From assembly GCF_030445035.2 (NCBI RefSeq), contig NW_026688628.1, positions 620,001-684,000 of the forward strand: a stretch of DNA of 64,000 nt. The letters are read 5' to 3'. A model generated the notes under the pieces. It saw only the letters and a list, made by a program, of their open reading frames with translations. It had not been told where the DNA came from and made no database searches. The position numbers were made by a program, and so were the translations under genes. Each line of letters starts with the position of its first letter. The first letter of the stretch is position 1. This document shows positions 1-12,730 of this stretch, piece after piece. The DNA comes from Dasypus novemcinctus. Its lineage: Eukaryota > Chordata > Mammalia > Cingulata > Dasypodidae.

Positions 1-1430
1 ATGTGTCTATCTTTATGACCATATCATGTTGTTTTTACCACTGTAGCTAGGTAATATGATTTAAAGTCTGAAAGTGAGAGTCCTCCAACTTCACTTTTCC
101 TTTTGAAAATGTTTCTGGCCATTTGGAGACTCTTACACTTCCAGATAGACTTGATAATTGTGTTTTCCATTTGCTAAAAAAAAAAATACTGGTGAAATTT
201 GTATTTGTATTGCATTGAATCTGTATCTCAATTTGGGTAGAATTGACATCTTAATGATATTTAGTCTTCCAATCCATGAGCAAGAAATGTTATTCCAATT
301 ATTTAGGTCTTTCAAAATTCCTTTTTGCAATGCATTATAGTTTTCTGAATACAAGTGTTTTGCATCCTTGTTTAAGTTTATTCCAAAATATTTGATTCTT
401 TTTGTTGCTATTGTAAATAGAGTGTTTTTCTTGACTTCCTCCTCAGATTGTCCATTATTCATGTAAAGAAACACTACTGATTTTTGCTTATTGATCTTAT
501 ATCCTGACTCTCTACTGAAATAATTTATTAGCTCTAGCAGCTTTGTTGTAGATTTTTCAGGACTTTCTAGATATATAATCATCATCTGCGAATAGTGAAA
601 ATTTTAATTCTTCTTTTCCAATTTGGATGCCTTTTATTTCTTTTTCTTGCCTGATTGCTTTAGCTAGAAACTCTACCACTACATTGAAGAACAATGGGGT
701 TAGTAAGCATCCTTGTCCTTTCCCTGATCTCAATCAGAAAGTTTTCAGTCTTTCACCATTGAATACAATGTTAGCTGTGGGTTTTTCTTATATGGCTTTT
801 ATCATGTTGAGAAGTTTCCTTCAATTCCTATTTTTTTGTAGTATTGTTCTCAAGAAAGGATACTGTATTTTGTCAGATGCCTTTTCTGTGTCATTGATAA
901 GATCATATGATTTTTCTTCTTTGATTTATTAATGTGGTATATTATGCTGATTTTCTTGTGTTGAACCAGCCTTACATGACTTGTATACAATCCACTTGAT
1001 CAAGAAGGATAATTCTTTTAATGTGTTGTTGGATTTGATTAGCAAGTATCTTATTGAGGATTTTTGCATCTGTATTCATTAGAGAAATGGGTCTATAACT
1101 TTATTTTTCTGTAATAGCTTTATTTGGCTTTAGCGTGAGGGTGATATTGGTTTCATAGAATGAGTTTTGTAGCATTCCTTCTTGTTCAATTTTTTGGAAG
1201 AGCTTGAGTCACATTGGTATTAAATCTTCTTTGAATGCTTGGTAGAACTCACCTGTGAAACTGTCTGGTCAAGGGCATTTCATTGTGGGGAACTTTTTAA
1301 TGACTGTTTCAATCTCTTTACTTGTGATTGGTTTAATAAATCTTCTATTTCTTTGAGCATCAGTAGGTTGTACATTCTTAGGAATTTTTCTATTTTATCT
1401 ACATTGTCTAGTTTTTTAGCATAAAATTAG
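1..1430 (-). mobile_element. L1 ORF2 fragment (reverse transcriptase region), decayed
   Basis: Read on the minus strand, this is L1 ORF2 from before the RT core to past it. The catalytic FADD motif is at 592-581, followed downstream by the fragment at 585-133 with motifs such as GYKINKQKS and [16 protein letters not shown], typical of the region after the RT palm. Several frameshifts and stops break the frame, for example just after FADD. The element runs off the left edge of the window, so its 3' part is not seen, and L1 similarity stops near 1430. It is diverged and dead, and likely an older placental L1 subfamily than the 31-40 kb copy. Subfamily is not assigned. Confidence 0.9.
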
Positions 1431-2589
1431 CATAAAATTGTTCATACTCCCCCTAAAATGAACTACAAATTCTAAACAGTCTGACTCATGTCTATCTATG
1501 CTCACTTCTCCCTCCTTATTGGAATCCAGAGCCTCTGTCTTCTTCAATGCACCTGTCAAATTTGGGGTCTATGCTCAGCTTGTCCCCATTCTTGTAAAAT
1601 CATTTTCTACATCTATGTCCCCTTTCCCTTCCTAATCTCAATTCCTGCTCCTCCTCGAGGTATCTTCTCTGATTTCCTTACCATGGAAGGGTTTTTCTTA
1701 TTGCCATATCCAGATTAGGGCATCCCATTCTATTTTCTCCTTGCATCCTGAATCGCCCTTCAAAGTCCAATGCCAACAATTGAACTATTCGATTAGACTA
1801 ATGAGGACAGTTTCTGGCTCTATGGTATTCAATTTTGTATCTTCATGGAATAAATACTTAAGATGTATTAATGCAGACATGTTAAATGAATGAACATACA
1901 CACAGAAATGAAATACACGCATAGTATCACAATTTTATACATTCGCAAATGTATTCAATTAACATATTGATGTCTAGTGTGCACAAGGTGTTGTGCACAG
2001 GAAACATTTCCTTTGAAGACTTAAAGAGTAAAACTCATAATGCCATTTCATGTAGGGGTAAATTCATGTCCAGTAATCCAGTATGAGTGACTATAAATTG
2101 TACAGGTTAAATGTGATTCAGAAGTAGAGTGATTAAAAATCTGATCTCATCTTCCACTTTATTACTTCTAGTAAGCAAGTATATTCATTTTTAATGCATT
2201 CAGGTGAGAGAGGGGTACAAAAAATGGATTAATATGATACCTAAAATGACTGGACAAGAGCTATACAATGGTCCAATCCACCATTCATACACCACGTGGT
2301 TTTCACACCTGGTCTGTGCTATTTCCTCAATGAACTACTTGTTTCTGCCTGCCATTGTTTCTGCAGCCTCTAGTGATGGAAAAATGCTGTGTTTCTTGGT
2401 ACAGAAGTCAGTTAAAGTTTACGTATCAGCTTGGTCTCCATGTCTTGACTGCGAGCACCTCTAGGGCTAGGGGCAACAGGGTATTCATCTGTGCATTTTT
2501 TGCACTGCAAACTATTCTGATGTTGGGGAATTATTGGTTTCTGAGTCCAAAAGCTGGAATCTCAGAAACCAAAGTTATGGACACCCAGT
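1431..2589. other. Stretch without recognised gene
   Basis: No coding region or repeat family was recognised. Pyrimidine-rich text at 1500-1740 may be an old repeat. The short open frames at 2204-2464 and 2355-2609 have no recognisable domain and no splice or promoter context. Confidence 0.4.
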
Positions 2590-2751
2590 GTCCTACAGAT
2601 GTGGCCTGATCAAAGCTTTGCTCATTATTCAATCAAGTAAAAGTGAAACCTCTGAATTAATTTAATCTAATATGCCCAGAGGAGCTGACCAGTTCACAGA
2701 CAAAATCTAACATCTATTTTTGGAATTCATAATCAATATCAAACTGCTACA
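2590..2751 (-). mobile_element. Truncated LTR, same family as those at 13.2 and 60.4 kb
   Basis: Read on the minus strand from 2751, the sequence begins TGTAGCAGTTTGAT and continues with TATGAATTCCAAAAATAGAT, the same start as the solo LTRs at 13755-13230 (minus) and 60373-61030 (plus). It also shares a CTCTGGGCATATTAGATTA segment with the 60.4-kb copy. Similarity fades below about 2590, so only the U3 end is secure. The rest may extend to about 2480. Confidence 0.65.
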
Positions 2752-3129
2752 ATGTGTCCTGAAACAGAGCTTATATGTAGGTATTTATTATCCTCAAAAT
2801 ATAGCAATTCAAATATGTGGAAAAATAAGGAATATTGCCAAAATGTTGTTGGATCTTTGCGATAACCACAGACAGAAGAAAGGAGGGAAACTTTTATCAT
2901 GCCTTCCAGGATAATTAGGAAAAGGAAATTTATAAACAAAAAACTGAAAACCAAAGTGGAAGTCTATTCAAATGTATTTCAAACATATAAAATTAACTAC
3001 AATATGAATATTCAATGTTATATATAATGTAATGAAAAAGGACAAAAAATGTAATTTAATGTTGAAAAGTTGGATAATGTGACTGTCATTCTCCTGCCAT
3101 TATTAGAGAAAAAATGTGATTCACTTCTT

Positions 3130-3205
3130 TTTTTTTATTGACTTTGTAATAATATTACATTAAAAATATATATATGAGGTCCCATTCAACCCCACCCCCG
3201 CACCC
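3130..3205 (-). mobile_element. Very short L1 3'-end insertion (about 76 bp)
   Basis: A T-rich tail followed by the antisense L1 terminus (GAGGTCCCATTCAACCCC and a C-rich tract) matches the 3' end of the L1 at 39.8 kb. The 8-bp direct repeat CACTTCTT flanks it at 3122-3129 and 3206-3213, which fits target-primed insertion of an extremely 5'-truncated L1. Confidence 0.8.
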
Positions 3206-3293
3206 CACTTCTTAATTGGTGAAGGAAAATGCAAGCGTGGTGTTGATTTTCTTCAGGCCTTCTATTTACTGCAGGACAATATTCAGTTACAAC

Positions 3294-4163
3294 TTAAGAA
3301 GTCTTAATGTCCACAGAATATGTTCTATACCATAATCCACGGTGAGTGTTCCTATCTGGTCTTAATAAAATAATATAGCACCTTGGAGCAAAGATGTAGC
3401 CTAGTAATGCAGCACTGGAAGCCAAGCTGGAGAAGATTTCAATGGCTGTCATGACCTTCCCCTTGGTGCTGTGGTAGACAGAGAGGAAACTGACCCAAAC
3501 CCTGCAGAACACCAACAAAGGTGTCAGGCAGGTTCCTGGCCATGAAAGCTACATTGAAGCTGCAGAGGGCCAAGCAGCCCAGGAATCCCAGGACAACAGT
3601 AGAAGGCAGTAGCTGAGCCCTTAAGACACTCAATGGTAATATAACCATGCTCATTGTGTGCATCTTTATCAATGAATGGGGGAGAGGTTCTGTACCAGAT
3701 TCCACAGAGTATCATCTGGATTAGGGAGCAAATGGAAATAGCAAAGTTAGGTGCCCCTGATACCAAACACTGCCACATCCTTCTCCCTAGAGCAAGGACC
3801 TTGAATTCCAGAACCACAGTGATTGTTTTGGCCAAAACAGTGGGCACAGCCACTGCAAAAACAATTCCAAATGTGATTTGTCAGAAGATGCAGATGGCTG
3901 TGTTGGGATAAATGATGAAGAGCAAGGAGCATAGGAAACACAGGGTAAGGGAGATGAGCAGGATGTAGCTGAGGATCCTGTTATTGGCCTTGACAATGGG
4001 AGTGTCTTGGTGCTTCACAAACACCCCAAGAATAACAGTAGCAAGGAAAGAGAAGCAAAGAGCTGTGCAGACCAGAGTCTACCCCAAAGGGTCTTTTGGA
4101 GGGAATGAGGTCTCTCATTGTTTGCATTCTGATGATCTGGACACTTCACACAGTGTTCTACAT
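3294..4163 (-). pseudogene. VN2R: V2R vomeronasal receptor pseudogene, final exon (7TM domain)
   Basis: This is the large last exon of a family C GPCR of the type-2 vomeronasal receptor class, which in intact form detects pheromone-like peptides in vomeronasal neurons. A splice acceptor (TTTCTCACCAG) precedes 4163. The cysteine-rich linker reads VEHCVKCPDHQNANNE, then come TM segments with family motifs: [57 protein letters not shown] and [11 protein letters not shown]. Lesions: part of the linker before TM1 is deleted, followed by a TAG at 4079-4081; a TGA at 3881-3883 sits between TM2 and TM3; a frameshift falls in the TM5 region near 3590; and about 28 nt are missing after NLPDTF near 3520, where the family has a NEAKFLTFS-like segment. 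The same-strand exons at 7.8 and 8.4 kb belong to the same locus. Identification as V2R is firm; orthology is not determined. Confidence 0.93.
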
Positions 4164-4469
4164 CTGGTGAGAAATGCAAAGTGTCATCAGCCCATGTTCA
4201 GTAATTCTCACTTATTCACTGGACCCAAAAGAATAACATTGGACAATTTCAGCCAAATTTGTCCAGCTTGTGATGATTTTAAATAACCATGTGCTTTAAT
4301 GTGCTTGCTTTTCTTTCCCTAAACTTTCTCTTAGACCTCTGGCTTTCTTTTAAACATTCAGTCCATCAATTTGATAACAGTGTAATTTATTTACTGTTGA
4401 GCTTCCAATCTTTTCTTGTCCACACATCGTATTTTTTCTAGTGGATTTTCTGCTTATCTTGTTTCTGTA

Positions 4470-6560
4470 GACAGTCCCTGTATACTCTTGATGTAATTCA
4501 TTATTGACTAGATCTTTGTTAAATAATTTCTTCCAGATGTGGCTTGACCATTCATTGCTTAACAGAAAATAGCTGTATTAGTGTAATTAACATTCATTAA
4601 ACTTTTCCTTTAAGGTTGATGATATATGATGATATATGTCTTATTTAAGAAATTTTCTCCTTTGAAAATGAAAACATTCTTCTCCTTTTTGTTTCTTTAA
4701 GGTTTTTATTTTTACATTTAGAATTACAATTTTCCTGATATTGATGAATTTGTATGTGACCAATTTGTTTCTAGATATGTCATTTGGTTCATTTTATTTC
4801 CTTTTCTATCCTTATGATGAAACAACATTATTGTGACTTAAAAAAAAACAAGTAGAATATGCACTCCCATTTCACTCTCTGTCTTGAAGTTTGTCTTAGC
4901 AAAGATTTTGCATTTGATTTCATAGGAATGATTTAATAAGTTGTCATAGCCCCATAAAGTTGTGATTGTGATAACAATTGCATTGACTCAGTCAATCAAT
5001 TTGGAGAATAATGATATCATTACAATATTGAGTCCTTTCAACTATGAACATGGTTCATCCCTCCATTTATTTAGTTTTCTTTAAATTTTTCTCGATAACT
5101 TTATTATACAGAAGTCTTTCCAAACTTTCCTAAATATTATTTTCAGGCATTTAATACTTTCAAGATATTGCAAATATCATCTTTGTAAGATTCATTTTAG
5201 AAAGCCCTATGACTTGCATATTTAAGAAGCTTTTATATTACCCCTGTATTCAGACCATTAAACTGAGTTTATAAAAGCTTCCAGATCTTCAACTTATGCA
5301 ATAAAATCCTTTCCAAATTATGTCAATTTTACTTTATCCTTCCAAATAATTATTCCTTCCAATCTTTTTCCTGCCAATATTGCATTGGGAAGGATCTCCA
5401 GTGCATTGTTAGATGTGTTAATATTGAAGATTTTTGTTTCATTATTGATCTCCCAGTCATGAAATACTTCAATATGGTGTGAAATTTATGTTAGTTTTCA
5501 GGAAGTATCTTTTAAGAGATGAAGATGGTTCTCTTCTATTTCTACTTGATAAGGTATGCTTTTGTTGTTTGTTCTAAAATCACTGGTGGGCATTGAATTT
5601 TATTAAATATTTTCCTTCATTCACTGAGATGACAGTTTCTACTTTTCAGGGGGCACATATACTGAATTACTTTGCTTTGTCATGATAAATCCTCTTTATA
5701 AAATATTGCTGGAATTAGAGTGCAGATTATTTTTTTATTATATATGAGCTTATGTTTAAAAAAGCTAGAAACCTGAAATTTCTTATTTTTTTATGGCCTT
5801 ATAAGATTTTGATACAAATGTTAAGCCGTAATCATAAATGAATAGAGATGTTTTCCCATTTTCGTCCTATTCCTTGGAAGAGTTTGAGTAAATAAGTATT
5901 CTTTTTTCCTTGAAAGTTTGGTGGAATTCCCCAGTAAGGCCATTGGTCAATTTGAAAATTTATGAGAATGTTTTAAGCTATGGATTTAATAACTAAATAA
6001 GATACGAAACTTTTCAGATTTGTAATTTTGGGGGCATATTTTTTGGCAACTTTTATTTTTCTAGGAATAGGTGAATATGATTCATAATTTCAAATGTTTG
6101 GGCCTGTAATTATTTATGCTAAGTTTTATGGTGCAAAATTCTGCACAGAGGGCACATTCTTAAGTCCTGGTATTATTTATTTTGCAATTTTTTGTTTATT
6201 CTTAATGTACCATTCTAGGGATTATTAATATTTTTTTCTAAATCTGCTGTTCACTTTGACATTTTTATCCTACCTGTATTGTCCTTTATTAAATTTCTTT
6301 CTTATATTTATTACTTTCTATCTTCTCTTTTCTTTAGGTTTTATTTGCTCTTATTAATTTTTCAATGAATAGTTAGTTCAGCCTTTTCATTTAAATATAT
6401 GTACTAAATAATTTAAAAATTATATATTCTAGGATTATACATATTTTCTCCAAAGACAGCCTTAACTCTATCCCATAATAAGTCTTTAAATGTAGCATTT
6501 TCAATTTCAAAACATTTTTATAAAAACTTTTATATTATCTAAATTAAACAATAAGTTGTT
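4470..6560 (-). mobile_element. Old L1 ORF2 fragment inside a V2R intron
   Basis: Minus-strand sequence resembles the L1 ORF2 RT and C-terminal regions. In plus-strand text the landmarks are the segment around 5010-5060 (sequence before a CAACTATGAACATGG block) and around 5900-5950 (GGTGGAATTCCCCAGTAAGG), both familiar antisense L1 landmarks. It is AT-rich and highly diverged, with no long open frame. It lies between V2R exons 6 and 5, so it inserted into an intron. Boundaries are approximate. Confidence 0.65.
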
Positions 6561-7732
6561 GAAAATTATATTTCTTAATCTCCAAGCATGTGGGAGCTGC
6601 AGTTCATGGTTACAGTATTCTTTATATGCACATGTAGAACATATACTTGAACTTATCTTGTACTGATGTGTACATGGATCATTTTCCCAAATTGATTCAC
6701 TGCAAGGTTATATCATTAATCTCAACACATCTTTAAAAAATGAAATAATAGTATTTTAGAAAATTAAACCACATATTAATCAAGAAATGAAAATAAGAAA
6801 TTTCCCACAATAGATGTTATTCCAGTATGTAATATCATGAATATGCATGTAGTATCAGGAATATGTTGAATTTCAGAAATTATATTATGAAAGAAACATG
6901 GCATAAGATTTTCTCTTCCATTTCTATATCATGTCTCAGTCTCCATTCCCAATATTCTCTGTGAGCTAGTCACAGTGAACCTTTGTTTTCCAGTTCTCTG
7001 AATCTCTGAATACTACATTCAGTGGTGATTTACTTTTTGTCATTAATAATTCTGCCAAGAATTTATTGCCTTTCATTCATCTTTCATAATACTAATGCTA
7101 CTGTCTCTATGAAAAGCTCTGTGGAACCACTCAAACCTATGAATTTGCTGCCCCATAAGTTTCTGTACATGCACAAATTACAGTTTTAAGGATGGATACA
7201 AAGTGTCCCTATGTTTTGTCTCCTCAATCAGTTGTAAAATATGAGAGAACAGAAACTGAAACCCATTCATTGTGGGTGCATTATATTGTCCTCATGTGGC
7301 ACACTTTAGAAATACACATTTCTAAAAATCATCACAAACTTTCTGAGCATCTGTTCATCTCAGTGTAAGTCATGAAAATTGTTAAGATCCAAGCTTTTGA
7401 TAAAATTTAAATATCCTTTCAAACAGAATGAAAAGCAGGTAACAATGTATTAGTTACAATATAAGGATGAAACATAGTTTACTATTATGGAGTCAAGAAA
7501 AGTGTTTCTTAGGGATGACTTTACCAGCAATGGGTATAAAGCTTATCAAATAAGCTAGATAAGTGCAGAGAAGGGGTATCATATCAATGGAAAATACTAT
7601 TGATTATAAAATTAAATTGCTAAATAAAGGAAGGATGAATTTTGACTCTGCAGTTTCCTAAATAATTTTAAATATCTTGTATGAGTGGGAGATATAAAGG
7701 AGAAGTGGGGACTTTCTTCTGGGCATGAACTT
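6561..7732. other. Remaining V2R intron, no other feature seen
   Basis: AT-rich sequence between the old L1 and V2R exon 5. No exon, RNA gene or identifiable repeat was recognised. Confidence 0.4.
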
Positions 7733-7856
7733 ATCTGTCTCATTGGAAATCTCATTCTCTGGGCACACAGTACGAAGAGCAGGAGGCAGGCTTTCCCTCC
7801 TGAGAGGTTTTCATGAATCCAGAAACACACTTCTCACTGCATTCTGAGTGGGGAGT
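7733..7856 (-). pseudogene. VN2R: V2R pseudogene, exon 5 (cysteine-rich domain)
   Basis: The minus strand reads TPHSECSEKCVSGFMKTSQ then EGKPASC, and after a one-base frameshift ENEISNETDK. This matches the V2R NCD3G (nine-cysteine) exon, which carries CSESC, a GFRK-type run and PENEISNETD. The span is 124 bp, the usual size of this exon as I recall it. The frameshift follows TGTGTGCCC near 7758. The acceptor reads CCCTGG at the expected place instead of ending in AG, and the donor after ACAGAT is also poor, so splicing is probably lost as well. Confidence 0.85.
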
Positions 7857-8205
7857 CCAGGGAGAAAATCAAATACGTCTTAGTAACTGTGACTTTAACT
7901 CTCCAATAACTACAGTGTTAGGGGTATAGAATTATTCACAAATTTAAATTTTAAATACATAAATCAGTTTATTTGATAGGATACCATTTTCATTGTACAT
8001 GTGAAATAAATAATATTTCATAAATATATTTTTGAATAAATGTGTTTTTTTCCATCCATTTGACAATGGGTAAGAAAAATTTTCAAATTGAAAGGTAAGT
8101 TGTTGAATACCCAGATGTGGCCATTTACTGAGCAGTAAGGAGGAAGTAACCCCCCATAAAGAGATTTTCTTTATGCATAAACTATGATGATTTGGTCATA
8201 CTCAC

Positions 8206-8433
8206 CTCTGAAAATCCTGCGTTCCACTCTATCATCTCCTCAGATACAAAATATTGTTGATTTTTTGACACATCTAAGGCAAATTGTCCTACCTTAGCTT
8301 TAAGACCAAAACCTTCTGGAAGTTTCCAAAAGTTAATAATGTCAAACCAGGCATCCAATTTCCTTGCCTCATCCACATTCATTTGCTCACCAGCAGGATT
8401 TTTAAATTGCATGTTCTTTAGAAATGGGTGCAG
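8206..8433 (-). pseudogene. VN2R: V2R pseudogene, exon 4 (end of ligand-binding domain)
   Basis: This 76-codon exon has no stop codon, a clean acceptor (CTTTCAG before 8433) and a consensus donor (GAG then GTGAGTATG at 8205 and below). It starts LHPFLKNMQFKNPAGEQ, continues with DIINFWKLPEGFGLK and KVGQF, and ends with EEMIEWNAGFSE, which is the V2R exon encoding the C-terminal part of the extracellular Venus-flytrap domain. Its 228-bp length equals the usual family size as I recall it. It is the best-kept exon of the locus. The upstream exons 1-3 should lie at higher coordinates on the same strand, but none was recognised up to about 13 kb. Confidence 0.92.
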
Positions 8434-8589
8434 CTGAAAGAGACATCATTTTGTGAGGAAGTTTGTCCAAAGATTAAAGACAGAATATCCAAATTAGGGA
8501 GCATCCATGAACCTATGTGAACCCTGCTTCATAACACGATTTTATTATTAGCATCCAATAAAATAAAGAAATAAAAGTGAATGGAGGAT

Positions 8590-8780
8590 AGATAGGGCAA
8601 TATGGTGGCAAAATAAGGAGCTCCAAGTGTCAACTTGTCCTACAGAACAGTTAGTAATAACGCAGAACTATCTAAAGCTTCTGTTTGGGGATCCCTGGAG
8701 ACCTGTGGAGCATCTTGCAACATCTTTGAAAGAATGGAAGGAAACTGCTCATTATTAGATAAAGCAATAAAATAACAGGT
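8590..8780 (+). mobile_element. Possible old L1/HAL1 5' UTR fragment
   Basis: The text GCAATATGGTGGCAAAATAA followed by a GAGCTCCAAG block and, 100 bases on, AGAACTATCTAAAGCTTCTG resembles the start of old placental L1 5' UTRs (an AAGATGGCGG-type opening). The match is weak and no ORF1 follows. Confidence 0.4.
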
Positions 8781-11679
8781 AATAAAAAATGGAAAGAGCA
8801 ATGAGCACAGTATTTTGCTGAGGATAAGATGGTTCAAATGGGAAATCCAAGAGAAAATGTGAATAGGAAATTTAATTGATAAGGCAGTTATCAAACAAAT
8901 AAATACAACAGTCAATGGCTTTTCAATATTACAGAAATAGCTTATAAAAGCTTTTTGGGAATATATGTATGATAGCAATAGATTTAAAATTTGTTGTGTC
9001 TCCTGTGAATAAGTTCATAAATCTCTATCAATGAATGCAAAAGTCCTAAAATCAGTATTGCAAAGATAGAACAAATCTATAAAATTTCTATAGAAGTTAA
9101 CACAGGAGAAATATTGTATGATTGTGCTATTATGTTGTGCAAATTCATGGAGTTAATAATTAGAAAATGGAGTGACAGTACAGAATGAATAGTTGATGGT
9201 TAATCTTTGCAGAATTGTAAAAATGGTGCTTGTAAATTTTTGGAAATGAATAGAAATGGAGAATGCACATCATAGTGTTAGTAAGTAGCAGAGTTATATG
9301 GATAAGATAAAGGACAAAAAGTAAAATATAGGAAAATGTATAATACTAGAGGATAGCTAAAAAAATTTAACATTGGGTTATAAAACATAGTAAAACCGCA
9401 TGTGAAATATGAATATGGGTAATATTGCATGTATAAGACCATTTTTTACAAAATGTAAATATAAATAAACTGGATAGACAGAAATAGAAGAGCACCTAGG
9501 TATGGCATGGGAAGCATAGAAAGACTGAGAGGTGATGAGTTTTCCCATTATTTCCTTTTATTATTATTTTTATAATTTCTGGAATAATGAAAATGCTCTA
9601 ATAATTATTGAAGTGATAAACACACAACCATGTGATTATACAAATATCATTGATTGTACCCTTTGGAATCGCATCAAAAACCTTTTTAAATTTTGAAACC
9701 TGTTCCCCTGAGGTGTTAATTTATCAGTTCATTAATTAGACCATTGGCTAAAGAAATGGCATTCACATAAATCTAAAAACCTAGTTAGCTTAAATACCTA
9801 AATGAATCAGAATCATGCTGGAGTGGAAAATGTCACACAGATCCTTCATCTTTTAAACTTGGCCTGTCTGGCAGTTCAAGGAGGCAGAGAGGATAACAAG
9901 CAGGTTATGATATAAAGATATTTCAAAGTACAACCAGCTGTCAACAGTAAGAAATCTGTCCATGCAAGTGAACCCCAGATATCTGTGGCATCTTTGTAGG
10001 AATATTAGCAATTATATCTAGGGGAAAGAATCATTAGCAGACCCTTACTTTGGGGAAGAGGTGCATTTTTCTATAACCTCCTAGCAAAGCCCTAATGTCA
10101 GTGGATTGTGTTTCTAAGAAATATAAATTCATCCACTGCTGGTGGCAGGTAAGGCCAGAGGAGAGGCATGGAGAGGGGAGTTTGGTGGAGAAGGATATAT
10201 CCCTTATGTTCCAGAATTGGAAAAGAGAAAGTCATGAGGACTAAAATGAAGAAAAATAGAATAGTCTCACTTTCCTTTGAAAGGAAAAATCAGTCATAAG
10301 TTTAAGGACTAGCTGGGATATGGGTGAGCAGGTAGGAAGGCATGGACAATAATGTGGAGCAGTTGATCCAGCCATCTGTAAATTGACTAGGCATTGCTCA
10401 TCATAACAATGATGCAGAAAGTAATGAAAAAGGCACTTACTGCTGCAAATAGACTTCCTTGATAGGCTCAGCCAATCTAATGTATGTTAGAAATGTATAA
10501 AGGGGGAAAAGAAAACCCACAATAGTCAGATCTTTATCCCTAAATACACTGGGTTTCTTTCTCTGGAAACAGGTAGGATCTGTTAATCTCCATGCAGAAA
10601 GGGAAGTTGCAGGAGCAGGAAATGAAAATCAATGGGTACATGTCAGGGGGATCTCTAAAACTTTTTGCCCTGGGGTTCTGCCTCTGAGGTTCTGTGCCAA
10701 GGTGAAAAACAAGAGTTGGAAAATATGTTTTGGATTATCCTCCTTATACTTATGTGCTATGATTTCACCCAAGGCCATGGATAGTGAGGCCCCAGGGACC
10801 ACCTTCTCTCCAGAAAGATTTAGTGCTATCCCTTGTCAATCAACCAGGCCCAATCAATAAACTGGTGCTCATTGCATCAGAAGGTTGTTCTGTCAAAAAG
10901 GGCTTATGTCAGTCAGGTTTTAGCTAAGGACATCCTGGAATCATGCACTCCATGGCCCAACAGAGGGATGGACAGCCTCACACAACTATGGTTCAGGTTA
11001 GGCAAACAACATGCCTCATAAGGTAAATAGAGATCTGCATACCATTCCTGTGATCGGAAACACCGACGATCCAATATCTCTCTGCCTGGGAAACAGCAGT
11101 CTTGTGAAATTCAAAAATTAAAATTGGTAGCTTAAGGTAAATGCAAAAATGAAATTACATTTTTAATTCCTAAAATTTGACACCCTTATCTACTCCTTAG
11201 CCCCTGTAAACTATGTTAAAACCACAGATCAGCAAGTAATGCTGATTCATTTCTACACATACAGATAGTTTTCCCTAATATTTGCACTTGTATGGGAACA
11301 TAGGGTTATGTCAGAAAAACTTAATTTTGTCACCCCAAAGCAGGGAACAGTAGTACCCCATAAACTCTTTACCATATCAAACATCAAAGACACAGGCAAC
11401 ACCTATAACTTTTTATTACCCTGGAGTGAAAAATGAAGTGCTTATGGCCACTAACTTGGAAGGGAATTTAAAGTTGTGCCCATCTCACAGGCACATACAC
11501 CTACAAGTTATTCAATTGTCAAGGCAGGAAGTTCTATGCTTTGGAAATACCACATCAAATGTACCTCCTCTGACTGTGGCCACTTAATGATCCTTGAGGC
11601 TGTTGATGGAGGGGTCCTATAACACTATAGAAATCAGAAAACATGGACAGACAAAGGGCTTTATCTCTCCATCCCTGGT
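8781..11679. other. Long AT-rich stretch with no recognised gene
   Basis: No long open frame, exon or RNA gene was recognised, and V2R exons 1-3, expected in this direction, were not found. The segment from about 9.8 to 11.6 kb has more balanced composition and may hold an unidentified repeat. Confidence 0.4.
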
Positions 11680-12730
11680 AGTAGTGAGGTTCATACATAA
11701 CACATGTTCCATTGTGGTTTTATTGCACTCATAGGTACTGGTAAGTTCATTACAATATTTGAGGGTATTGAGACAATTGTGTGGGGAGATGAATACTATG
11801 CTGAAGTTTATTGGGATGTATGTGATCCAAGTGATTTGAATTGGCAGAAAGAGCTCTCACAATGTAACTGTATTTTGCACCCTGCCAATGGGCCATACTT
11901 TGGAATTTATGCTCCCCAGTGAGACAGAGTTAGACTCATTTGTGGTTTCCCTACACATAGCTCTTCTGCCTTTTCTATTTGAACCTATAGTTAGTACTAA
12001 ACTTGATAGGTGTATGTCCAAGAGACTTAAATCTTTGGGCTTTCCATGTGTCAGTTGACCTTAAATCTCAACTGAGTTCCAGCACCTACTCTCCAGTTCA
12101 TTGGACTCACCCAGGACGAGTATCAAGGAGATGATGATGGACCACATCCATCTCAGGGAACAGAGAGTATTTGAAACTGCTAGTCCTATCCATCAGCTCC
12201 ATGGGATCTAAGACCCTTTCAATGAGAGGTGAGGTTAGCATCACCATCAGAGTATCCTCAGGATTGGGGAATGAAGATGGACTATAGAAGATTTATGGTT
12301 ATTCCGCTATATATTTATTGTTATTATAGCAATGTAAGATCTTTTATCATTGAGGTGGAGACAATAGTCATCAGAGGCTCTGAGGGTAGGGAAAGGGAAA
12401 AACAGGTATAAGATGGAGCATTTTGTGGACATTGGAATTGTCCTGAATGACATTGCAGTGATGGATACAAGCCATTATATATTTTGTCATAACTTACTAA
12501 ATTGTGTGGGACAGAGTGTAAGCTACAATTTAAAGTATAATCCACGCTTAATGGTAATGCTTCAATATGTGTTCATCAATTGTAACAAATCTACCATACT
12601 AACAAAGAATGTTGTTAATGTGGGAAAGTGTGGGAGGGGGAGGGAGTGAGACATATAGGAATCCCCTATATTTTTCATGGAACACGTATGTAATCTAAAA
12701 TATTTTGAAAAAATAAAAAAAAATTTAAAT
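11680..12730 (+). mobile_element. L1 3' UTR and tail, older copy
   Basis: Sequence aligns at recognisable points with the 3' UTR of the L1 at 39.0-39.9 kb: the TTTGGAATTTATG and GAGACAGAGTTAGACTC region near 11900, GATTATATTTGTCAT-like text near 12480, and the G-rich tract GGGAGGGGGAGGGAGTGAG near 12630, followed by an A-rich tail at 12700-12724. It is clearly older than the 31-40 kb copy. The 5' limit is approximate. Confidence 0.7.

Noticed and set aside
2204-2464. 86-codon open frame ending with an SPCLDC-like motif that recalls the APOBEC zinc-binding PCxxC
   Set aside because: No HxE motif precedes it, the frame is short, and there is no splice or homology context. Chance resemblance.
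3654-4286. Plus-strand open frames of 85 and 100 codons
   Set aside because: They are antisense shadows of the V2R 7TM exon.
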